From CAZQCI01 sp964592255 (lineage in GTDB: Bacteria > UBA10199 > SBBF01): a stretch of DNA of 10,352 bases. The stretch covers positions 1 to 10,352 of the forward strand of contig CAZQCI010000078.1 in assembly GCA_964592255.1 (NCBI GenBank), read 5' to 3'. Below, piece after piece: positions 1 through 6,664 of this stretch. Both the position numbers and the translations under genes were made by a program. The notes under the pieces are model-generated. The model saw only the letters and a list, made by a program, of their open reading frames with translations, did no database searches and was not told the origin of the DNA. Each line of letters begins with the position of its first letter. Position 1 is the stretch's first letter.

Positions 1-1160
1 TTTAAGGCATAAAAGCTAATCATTCGGAAAAGAAGGCTTCTCAGAACACGCCAGTCATAAAAAGGGACAAAACGCCATCGACCTTCCCTATTAAAAAGCC
101 ACTTTAACATTCCAGCCCAATCACGGTATTGAATGCAGTGTTTCATATCCCGCAAAAAATGCCATATCACAACATGAGATTGCCCTTGCGGCATCTGTGG
201 CCTTAACACTTGTCTAAAGTCTGAAAGGTAATAACGAATAGCTTTGGAGAAATCCATTCCGCAAAATTGAGCTAAACGAAACCAGGATTGTGGACGTAAA
301 TCCGATTCTACCAAATAATGACAACCGCCTTCACGCATGAAAGTCATTGTCGCAAATCCATTAATTCCTAAAGCCTCACCAATTTTAATTAAATCGGGCT
401 CAATATCAGGACATTCGACATAATCTCTTTCGTAAGAAATGCCAAACTCCCCATTCAATGTTTTTGTCACCTTGGAATAAGCATATCCCAGTAAAAAACC
501 GTTTTTATACAATGCTTCAACAGCAATAGTATCACCCAAAATATATTCCTGGCACAGCAAGTTACGCTTTCTATCTTCACTCATACTGGACATATTTTTT
601 ATAATGTCGGCACGGTCTGAGCAGAAAAAGACGCCATTTCCACCACCACTTTCATTCTCTTTTAACAAAACAGGAAATTGTAATTCTTGTCCAAAAACTT
701 GAGGCTTAACGGAATCATCTGCAACAACAAAAGGAGGCGTTAAAATACCATACTGACGACACAAGAGAGAAAGTCCAGCTTTAGACCCTATCATCTTTCT
801 ATGCTCTATTTTCGACAGAGGTAATATTTTTGCTGCTATTTTTTCATCTTTAATTTCTTCATTGACGAGACGAAGGGTGTGATCATCGCACAACACAACC
901 CAATCATAATGAACACGGTTAATAAGGCTCTGTAATTGTTCAGCATAAGTACCTTCGCCAGGAGTTTCTTTGCATTCAATCCAGTGAGAATAATAACTGT
1001 TTCGAATAAGAAAAGAATGCTTATTGCAAAAAACATCCACCACACAGCCGGCTTGACGGAACAAATAAGGAATTTCTATAGACGTTCTTGTTCGTGTATC
1101 CGCAATCAGCACCCGATAAGAAGGAACCTTTTTTCTGTAACCTAGCCAAAACCTATTCAT
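1..1160 (-). CDS. ATP-grasp ligase-like protein, partial (C-terminus outside window)
   Basis: The reading frame starts at ATG 1160 and stays open for 386 codons to the left edge, so the C-terminus is missing. Residues about 15-100 look like an N-terminal preATP-grasp Rossmann-like region (YRVLIADTRT near residue 15, DWVVLCDDH near 86). Residues about 120-300 form the ATP-grasp fold. Visible features are the lid helix around KMIGSKAGLSLL (132), Lys167 in PVLLKENE, the flexible glycine loop SGGGNG (171-176), the adenine-binding QEYILGD (204-210), and the metal-binding ESDLRPQ (285-291) in place of the usual ExNPR. Known ATP-grasp enzymes join a carboxylate to an amine, thiol or similar nucleophile through an acyl-phosphate. 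The substrate cannot be read here. Its start overlaps the upstream membrane-protein gene by ATGA and has no obvious ribosome site of its own, which suggests translational coupling. Family call is firm; specific function is unknown. Confidence 0.85.
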   Translation of the reverse strand, partial: MNRFWLGYRKKVPSYRVLIADTRTRTSIEIPYLFRQAGCVVDVFCNKHSFLIRNSYYSHWIECKETPGEGTYAEQLQSLINRVHYDWVVLCDDHTLRLVNEEIKDEKIAAKILPLSKIEHRKMIGSKAGLSLLCRQYGILTPPFVVADDSVKPQVFGQELQFPVLLKENESGGGNGVFFCSDRADIIKNMSSMSEDRKRNLLCQEYILGDTIAVEALYKNGFLLGYAYSKVTKTLNGEFGISYERDYVECPDIEPDLIKIGEALGINGFATMTFMREGGCHYLVESDLRPQSWFRLAQFCGMDFSKAIRYYLSDFRQVLRPQMPQGQSHVVIWHFLRDMKHCIQYRDWAGMLKWLFNREGRWRFVPFYDWRVLRSLLFRMISFYAL

Positions 1161-1912
1161 AAAGGAGATGACGCCGGAGACTCAGGTGTAAATACTTTCT
1201 TTTTCTTAAAGGACGCCTCAATAAGCTCAAGATGTTTTTTTCCAATCAATCCTTGGAATAAAAGAAGAAAATCATAAAAAAACAATAAGCCCAGAACAAA
1301 TAAGGTGAAAAATTGTAAGAAGTAAACGACACTATCTGCAAACTGATAAGAACCAAACCTTAAAAAAAGATTTTTCCCAAAACCGGTTTGAGCCAATACA
1401 ATACTGGCTCCACCACTTCCAATGAACCCCACAAACAAACAGCGTAAAAGAAGCCAGCCGTTATGAGCAGCCTTTCTAAAAATGAAATAGAAAAAACTAC
1501 ACAGAGGAAAAACCCCCAAAAAGATAGCAGCTATCATCACAAGTTTTACCGTATCAGGCGATATCAAGCCGAGCTGTAAAGACTTCTCTTTAATCACTGC
1601 CCCTATAATAAAAAATACACTGGAAAAAATGAAAGTATTAACAAAACACACAACAACCGCAGTTAAACTGCCAAACAAATCGATAAGAGCCAAACAAAGA
1701 AAAAAAGAAGCAACTAAACAAAAGAGAGAACCAGGAACAATACCAAGATATAAAGGATAGATACTTCCGTTCACCGTCAGATCTCCAAATGATCCTGGGA
1801 TAATGGGGAAAGAAACGTGAACTAATACAGTAGACGCTATTTCAAAACAAAAAGGAGACATAGAAGGGAATAAAAACATGGTAAGGGACCGAAGAGACAT
1901 AAATATAATCAA
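1157..1912 (-). CDS. Integral membrane protein of unknown function
   Basis: This is a 251-residue, strongly hydrophobic protein that I do not recognise. By eye there are about five membrane segments, at residues 51-77, 81-107, 122-145, 152-174 and 198-224. A basic, Lys-rich tail follows (KKHLELIEASFKKKK) and is probably cytoplasmic by the positive-inside rule. The start is uncertain. The frame opens after a TGA at 1927, and usable starts are TTG 1912 or ATG 1900. A strong Shine-Dalgarno-like AGAGGTGAT lies at 1931-1924, rather far upstream of TTG 1912, and directly abuts an out-of-frame ATG at 1925. The stop overlaps the start of the ATP-grasp gene, so the two are probably made together. A membrane partner or exporter for the ligase product is possible but is only inferred from the coupling. 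Confidence 0.7.
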   Translation of the reverse strand: MIIFMSLRSLTMFLFPSMSPFCFEIASTVLVHVSFPIIPGSFGDLTVNGSIYPLYLGIVPGSLFCLVASFFLCLALIDLFGSLTAVVVCFVNTFIFSSVFFIIGAVIKEKSLQLGLISPDTVKLVMIAAIFLGVFPLCSFFYFIFRKAAHNGWLLLRCLFVGFIGSGGASIVLAQTGFGKNLFLRFGSYQFADSVVYFLQFFTLFVLGLLFFYDFLLLFQGLIGKKHLELIEASFKKKKVFTPESPASSPL

Positions 1913-1987
1913 ATTTAAAAGCCATCACCTCTTTTAGCAATGAAAATCTTGACGGATACCCTATGCCGGCTTAAGTCTTAGGCACAG

Positions 1988-3166
1988 GTGAAAAAACATC
2001 TTCAAAATATCGCCCTTCTTCTTTTCTCCCTCATCATCAGCATTGTTTTGGCGGAAACAATTTTGAGAATCATGGGCATTTCTTATCCCAGCTTTCATGA
2101 ATTTGATCTAAGTCGTTTCATGACTCCTATTCCACAAGCAGAAGGTTGGTTTCAGGATGAAGGAAAGGCTTATATTAAAATCAACAAAGATGGATTTCGT
2201 GATGTGGATCATCAAAAACAAAAACCAAAAGACACCATCCGCATTGCAGTCCTTGGCGATTCCTTTGCCGCCGCCATGCAAGTTCCTTTGGAAGAAACTT
2301 TTTGGCATCTTATGGAAAAAGAAATGGCTCCTTGTGTTAACCCTAAAAAAATTGAGGTGCTTAACTTTGGCGTCAGCGGATACGGCACCGCCCAAGAATT
2401 ACTAACACTGCGAGAGAAAGTATGGGATTACTCTCCGGATATAGTTCTATTGGCCTTTCTTCCTAACAACGATTTGCAAGACAACTCACCCACCCTTAAC
2501 AAAAAAGACTTTCTGCCCTACTTTGTTTTTAACCAACACGGGCAGCTGGTTTTGGATGAAAGTTACAAACAATCAAAAACTTACCGTACACGTTCTAGTT
2601 TTTTTTCACGTCACTTCTACTATCCTTTAATTAACCATTCTCGTGTCATGCAATTAGTACGGAGATATTTTGAAATTAAAAATCAACAAGAACAAACAAA
2701 AAAGCAAAACCAAGATCATGATGAATTTGGAACCAAGTCATTAGTTTATGTAGAACCCAGCGATGCAACATGGAAAGAGGCTTGGGACATCACTGAAGGT
2801 CTTATGAAGATGATGAACAATGAGGTAAACCAACACGGAGCCAAGTTGGTTGTTGTTTCATTAGCAGGGGCACGTCAAGTAGAACCTAACCCTGAAGTAA
2901 GGCAACGTTTTCAAACAGCCATCGGAAGCGATTCCCTCTTCTATCCAGGAAATCGCATCAATCAACTAGCCGAAAAAGGAGGCTTTCTTTCTTTTGATTT
3001 AGCACCAGCTATGCAAAAAATAGCAGAAGAAAAGAAAATTTATTTTCATGGTTTTACCAACACCGCCATGGGCACTGGCCATTGGAATAAAGACGGCCAC
3101 CAGGCCGCCTCACGGCTTATGAGCCAATTCCTCTGCAGCCAAAATAATTCTTTGCATCCTCACTAG
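1988..3166 (+). CDS. Membrane-anchored SGNH/GDSL-type hydrolase or acyl esterase/transferase
   Basis: The protein has 392 residues with an N-terminal hydrophobic segment at about 7-22, acting as a signal anchor or uncleaved signal. The body probably lies in the periplasm. SGNH family blocks are in order. Block I is VLGDSFA with the nucleophile Ser92. Block II is NFGVSGYGT with Gly128/Gly131. Block III is FLPNND with Asn160/161. Block V is GHWNKDGH (364-371) with the candidate catalytic His365 or His371. Known members of this branch, for example those near alginate-type O-acetylation systems, remove or transfer acyl groups on polysaccharides. No MBOAT partner is in the window, so the substrate is open. 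The start is GTG 1988 with a weak AGG at 1980-1982. The acyl-CoA dehydrogenase gene follows after 19 bp on the same strand. Residues about 230-250 are Gln/Lys-rich and probably a disordered insert. Confidence 0.8.
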   Translation: MKKHLQNIALLLFSLIISIVLAETILRIMGISYPSFHEFDLSRFMTPIPQAEGWFQDEGKAYIKINKDGFRDVDHQKQKPKDTIRIAVLGDSFAAAMQVPLEETFWHLMEKEMAPCVNPKKIEVLNFGVSGYGTAQELLTLREKVWDYSPDIVLLAFLPNNDLQDNSPTLNKKDFLPYFVFNQHGQLVLDESYKQSKTYRTRSSFFSRHFYYPLINHSRVMQLVRRYFEIKNQQEQTKKQNQDHDEFGTKSLVYVEPSDATWKEAWDITEGLMKMMNNEVNQHGAKLVVVSLAGARQVEPNPEVRQRFQTAIGSDSLFYPGNRINQLAEKGGFLSFDLAPAMQKIAEEKKIYFHGFTNTAMGTGHWNKDGHQAASRLMSQFLCSQNNSLHPH

Positions 3167-3185
3167 CCTTTGCTAAATCAGACCC

Positions 3186-4328
3186 ATGCCAAACTACGAT
3201 CTCACACAAGAACAAGAATTGCTGCGTCAATCCATCCGTGATTTTGCGGAGGGAGAAATTAAACCTATCCGCCAGAAATTGGATGAAAAAGAAGAGTTCT
3301 CGCTCGATCTGGTAAAAAATATGGGGCTTTTTGGAATGACCATTTCTCCCGAATACGGTGGCCAAGGGATAGATACCCTCTCCTATTGCATTGCCGTAGA
3401 AGAATTAGCCCGAGTCGATGGCTGCCAAGCGGCAACGGTAGCAGCAGAAAATTCACTGGGCATCGGCCCCATTTATAATTTTGGTAATGAAGAACAAAAA
3501 AGAAAATATTTACCCGACTTATGCGCTGGAAAAAAACTATGGGGCTTCGGACTCACAGAACCAGATGCCGGCAGTGATGCTCAAAATTCAAAGACAAAAG
3601 CAGAGCTAAAAAATGGGCAATGGGTTATCAATGGTTCTAAAATCTTCATCACAAATTCCGCCAATCCCCTTACTGCAGGCATCACGGTTCAGGCAGTCAG
3701 TGATGTCAAAGCTGACGGCAAGAAGGAAATTTCCTGCATTATTGTAGAAGCCGGAACAAAAGGATTTACCGCAAAGGAAATGCATAACAAAATGACGTGG
3801 CGTTCTTCCAATACAGGAGAATTGTACTTTGAAAACGTCACAGTCCCTGAAGCGAATCTTTTAGGGGCACGTGGTTCTGGTTTCAAGCAAATGATGCAAA
3901 CTTTAGATGGCGGCAGATTAGGAATTGCATCTATGGGATTAGGTGGGGCCCAGGGTGCTTTTGAAGCGGCCTTGGCTTATTCAAAAGAAAGAAAAGCCTT
4001 TGGAAAGTCCCTCTCAAACTTTCAGGTCAATGCCTTTAAATTAGCTGATTGTGCTTTAGAAATTGAAACCGCCCGCAATCTTCTTTACAAAGCGGCATGG
4101 CTTAAGGATCAAGGCCGCCCGTTCGGCAAAGAAGCCGCCATGGCCAAGCTCTACACCTCGGAAGTCTTCCATCGTGTGGCCAACCACTGCGTCCAACTCC
4201 ACGGCGGCTATGGCCTGATGGAAGAATATCCCGCCGCCAAATTTTACCGTGACCAAAAGTTATTAGAAATCGGTGAAGGCACCAGTGAAATTCAACGCAT
4301 CGTCATTTCAAGGTATTTGGGCTGTTAA
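3186..4328 (+). CDS. Acyl-CoA dehydrogenase (FAD-dependent)
   Basis: At 380 residues this is the normal full length for soluble tetrameric acyl-CoA dehydrogenases of the short/branched-chain type. The alpha-helical N-domain (about 1-115) is followed by the family signature GLTEPDAGSDAQN near residue 123, then the middle beta domain, and a C-terminal helical domain with RKAFGKSLSNFQ and the QLHGGYGLMEEYP motif. The likely catalytic base that abstracts the alpha proton is Glu364 in IGEGTSEIQR, the position used by short- and medium-chain enzymes. The reaction is oxidation of acyl-CoA to trans-2-enoyl-CoA with electron transfer to ETF, in fatty-acid or branched-chain amino-acid breakdown. Chain-length preference cannot be assigned. 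There is no clear Shine-Dalgarno site before ATG 3186. The gene starts 19 bp after the SGNH hydrolase, so it may be read on the same transcript although the roles look unrelated. Confidence 0.95.
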   Translation: MPNYDLTQEQELLRQSIRDFAEGEIKPIRQKLDEKEEFSLDLVKNMGLFGMTISPEYGGQGIDTLSYCIAVEELARVDGCQAATVAAENSLGIGPIYNFGNEEQKRKYLPDLCAGKKLWGFGLTEPDAGSDAQNSKTKAELKNGQWVINGSKIFITNSANPLTAGITVQAVSDVKADGKKEISCIIVEAGTKGFTAKEMHNKMTWRSSNTGELYFENVTVPEANLLGARGSGFKQMMQTLDGGRLGIASMGLGGAQGAFEAALAYSKERKAFGKSLSNFQVNAFKLADCALEIETARNLLYKAAWLKDQGRPFGKEAAMAKLYTSEVFHRVANHCVQLHGGYGLMEEYPAAKFYRDQKLLEIGEGTSEIQRIVISRYLGC

Positions 4329-4353
4329 AAAATTTGTTTTTATAGTTTCTGAT

Positions 4354-5085
4354 TTACGGGCTACATGTACCGGCCTTGCATAAAATAGCAAGCGTGGCTT
4401 GTTCTGCCTGACCCTTAATCCACACTTGATAAAGACCATCGGCAGGATTTGCCACAAAAGGAAGTTTAATAGGACCATAAAACCCATACTCGTCTGCCAT
4501 TCCTAAAGGATTAACGGAAGGCTTACCACCAGGAGCTTGGGTCCCAATTGACAGGCTTTCTTTGGATTGCCAACCACTACTAATCAGCAAAAAAAGTATT
4601 TGCCCGGTTTTAGGATCCTTCATTTGCTTGGCAGAGACCAAGAATTTTTTAACAGGCTTAAATTCAAAAGTGGTAGATGCCTGGGAGTTTTGACTGCCCA
4701 AAACTTTAAGCGTCCATTTACCACGGCGATTAGGCTGATCAAAAGTGACTTTCACCACTGCATTTCCCTTATCATTCACTTGAGCTGTGGCACTAATTAG
4801 TGTCGACATCAAAGTATTGGTGGGATCGACTGTCTGTACCGTGACTGGATTAATGATCTCACCTGGCTTGTAACCAGCTAAAGTAAAAAAATACGTATCT
4901 CCCGTGACACATTCAAGGCGCGCAGCAGGAGTAGCCGAATTAAAAATTGGGGGAGCATTTAAAATATCAGCCGGACAACTTTCAGCATGTGCCTGCACAG
5001 ACAAACTTAAAATAAGCGGCAAAGCCAAAAGGATGGAAAAAAGCTTTAAAAGCTTAAGGGAATATACTCGTATTATCATAATCAT
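4354..5085 (-). CDS. Secreted protein of unknown function, likely two beta-sandwich domains
   Basis: This 243-residue protein is not recognised. It has a basic, hydrophobic signal peptide (about residues 10-34) ending in the signal peptidase I motif AHA before Glu35, so it is probably periplasmic or secreted rather than a lipoprotein. The mature part contains Cys37 and Cys59 near the N-terminus and Cys236 and Cys241 at the C-terminus, possible disulfides. Two beta-rich segments, about 58-145 (with TYFFTLAGYKPGE and GKWTLKVLG) and 147-235, look like Ig-like sandwiches. The start is ATG 5085, with AAGAGGAG at 5104-5097. The gene follows the 481-aa lipoprotein by 63 bp on the same strand, so it may be the last member of the riboswitch operon. 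That membership is not certain. It converges on the acyl-CoA dehydrogenase, with only 25 bp between the two stop codons. Confidence 0.7.
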   Translation of the reverse strand: MIMIIRVYSLKLLKLFSILLALPLILSLSVQAHAESCPADILNAPPIFNSATPAARLECVTGDTYFFTLAGYKPGEIINPVTVQTVDPTNTLMSTLISATAQVNDKGNAVVKVTFDQPNRRGKWTLKVLGSQNSQASTTFEFKPVKKFLVSAKQMKDPKTGQILFLLISSGWQSKESLSIGTQAPGGKPSVNPLGMADEYGFYGPIKLPFVANPADGLYQVWIKGQAEQATLAILCKAGTCSP

Positions 5086-5097
5086 TGAAGATAATAC

Positions 5098-5132
5098 TCC
5101 TCTTACAATGACACAACATAAAAATAAGAGGA
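5098..5132 (-). promoter_or_regulatory. Intercistronic stem-loop overlapping the next gene's ribosome site
   Basis: On the minus strand TCCTCTTA (5132-5125) is complementary to TAAGAGGA (5105-5098), giving an 8-bp perfect stem with a 19-nt AT-rich loop. The 3' arm contains most of the Shine-Dalgarno sequence AAGAGGAG of the 243-aa secreted protein. If it forms in RNA it would reduce initiation on that gene. The pairing is seen directly; the regulatory effect is inferred. Confidence 0.4.
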
Positions 5133-5148
5133 TCTCACCTCATTAATC

Positions 5149-6594
5149 TTACTGATAAAAATAAACCGTACTCTCCGGGACATGATTTTTCACATCAGTC
5201 TTCGCCAAGGGATTGGCGATGAGAGGTTTTTCTGCAACGCCCATCACAAAGGGTGATAAGGCAAAGCTAGCTGTAACGTTTTCTGAAAGCGGCTTCCATT
5301 CTTCCCCCGTATACCAATAAGCCGACATTTCTCCCGACTGACCAGGTATTGTTTCAACTTGAGCGGATGCAAATAAACCGGAAAATGATTCCCCATCAAC
5401 ACTCACCGCACCGGCAACATAAGTAGACCCTACGGGCATATCGATTTCTCTAACTCCCGTATCGGTAACAAGACTCACAACTTTTGGCGAAATTTCTCCT
5501 TTACCGGTTGAAAAATCAGTGGCATGCGTTGAATCATCATCAAACCCGACTTCTCCTGTAATAATCAATCTACCTCCATCAAGGGAAGTAACATAACCAC
5601 TGCCAGCAAGAATGCTGTTGTCCACTAATTCCAGTGCGCCCGATTCAGACCAATTATCGGCTAAGGGATCGATGGAAAGAACAGCGGCATTATAGCCATC
5701 AGAACCTAAAATCGCTGTGGCTTGTAGAAGGCCGTTGTCCGGTTCTATTTGGACTACATCGTAAAAAGCCGTTCCATCCTCCAAAACCAGGGGTTTGACC
5801 TTGATATCAGCCTCCCCCAAAGGATCCTGAATCGTAACTAACGCAGAAGGAATATAGCGGGAACCATAACGATCAGAAACTACCTGAGTATCATCGGAGC
5901 GAGCTTGGCTGCCGTAATTGGAGCAGGCCAAAATGAGTGTATCGGTTTCCGGATCGTAGGAAACATCCTGCGCGCCTGTGATGGAATAACCATTATAATT
6001 CTGTCCTTCTAAACTGATATTTTTCAGAAGATTGCCAGAATCATCATAAAGCAATACACCTTGCGCGCTGGAACCTTCCTGGCCTACGGAAGCATCCCCT
6101 GTGGATTCGATGTGAGGCATACTATGGTAAGGAATAGCTAAAACGGTTTGACCCTTCATGGTAAATACTTTTGAAGAGGCTTCCACCGAGGCTTCTTCAG
6201 GGGTCACAGGAAGATCGGTTACTTTGGCACAAGTGGCTTCAGCATTAAAGTGTCCCGCGTCGTCAACCACGTCTTTGCAAATACCAAGCTCATAACGGGG
6301 TGATGTAATGGTAGTTCCGTCATTGGTCCCTTCAAACTTGCTCACATACGCGATATCGGAAGCATTGTAATTGAACACTGTTTGTGGAAGCCCCGAAATA
6401 GTCAAGCTACCCACTTCTTGAGGAGTTGAAACATAGGTATCGCTGGAACCCGTAACTGGAACAGTAATGGTATCAGCAGGAGTAGGAGTCGTCACAACTC
6501 CCGTCGACGCTTCGGCCGTGGAATCAGATGAAGAGTTAGAACCCTTCGGGTTTTCTTGGGGGGAACAGGCACTTAATAGTAACAGGGGCAACAT
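5149..6594 (-). CDS. Lipoprotein, possible beta-propeller, in B12-riboswitch operon
   Basis: This 481-residue protein has the lipobox LLSAC, with lipidated Cys10 followed by Ser, which by the E. coli Lol rule favours the outer membrane. Residues about 12-60 are a Ser/Thr/Pro-rich low-complexity linker. The rest is beta-rich, with repeated strand-turn units such as SYDPETDTLILACS (212), FYDVVQIEPDNGLLQATAIL (277) and YVTSLDGGRLIITGEV (334). These resemble propeller blades, though I cannot name a family. ATG 6594 is preceded by a good AAGGAG (6606-6601) with 6-nt spacing. The next in-frame codon upstream that matters is a stop, so no longer start exists. The resulting signal peptide is only nine residues before the Cys and has no basic residue, which is unusual. 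The gene follows the 533-aa lipoprotein by 70 bp. Confidence 0.75.
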   Translation of the reverse strand: MLPLLLLSACSPQENPKGSNSSSDSTAEASTGVVTTPTPADTITVPVTGSSDTYVSTPQEVGSLTISGLPQTVFNYNASDIAYVSKFEGTNDGTTITSPRYELGICKDVVDDAGHFNAEATCAKVTDLPVTPEEASVEASSKVFTMKGQTVLAIPYHSMPHIESTGDASVGQEGSSAQGVLLYDDSGNLLKNISLEGQNYNGYSITGAQDVSYDPETDTLILACSNYGSQARSDDTQVVSDRYGSRYIPSALVTIQDPLGEADIKVKPLVLEDGTAFYDVVQIEPDNGLLQATAILGSDGYNAAVLSIDPLADNWSESGALELVDNSILAGSGYVTSLDGGRLIITGEVGFDDDSTHATDFSTGKGEISPKVVSLVTDTGVREIDMPVGSTYVAGAVSVDGESFSGLFASAQVETIPGQSGEMSAYWYTGEEWKPLSENVTASFALSPFVMGVAEKPLIANPLAKTDVKNHVPESTVYFYQ

Positions 6595-6612
6595 AGTTTT
6601 CTCCTTGTATAG

Positions 6613-6660
6613 AACTCCTCTTGATTACCCCTCTTAATGTAAGAGGGAGAAGGAGGAGTT
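6613..6660 (-). repeat. Nested intercistronic inverted repeats
   Basis: Two stems lie one inside the other between the 533-aa and 481-aa lipoprotein genes. The inner stem is CCCTCTTA (6647-6640) with TAAGAGGG (6636-6629), 8 bp with a 3-nt loop. The outer stem is AACTCCTC (6660-6653) with GAGGAGTT (6620-6613), also 8 bp. No T-run follows, so it is not a standard intrinsic terminator. It may instead set mRNA stability or the ratio of the two proteins. The outer 3' arm ends 6 nt before the AAGGAG ribosome site, which stays free. Confidence 0.6.
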
Positions 6661-6664
6661 ATTT

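Noticed and set aside
836..1145. Overlapping open frames on both strands inside the left-hand ligase gene
   Set aside because: They are shadows. The continuous minus-strand frame from 1160 to the left edge carries clear ATP-grasp motifs.
1949..1976. TTGACG...TTAAGT as a promoter for the SGNH hydrolase gene
   Set aside because: The -35 is fair, but the -10 is poor, and the transcript would start only a few bases before the GTG. Not convincing enough to list.
4080..4260. GC-richer patch in the 3' part of the acyl-CoA dehydrogenase gene, as a sign of recombination
   Set aside because: The patch encodes the conserved core motifs of the enzyme (LHGGYG and neighbours), the frame is intact, and the change can be explained by amino-acid content.
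4329..4353. AAAAAATTTGTTTTTAT between the convergent stops as a bidirectional terminator
   Set aside because: It is AT-only with no GC stem. It may help termination but does not meet the pattern of an intrinsic terminator.
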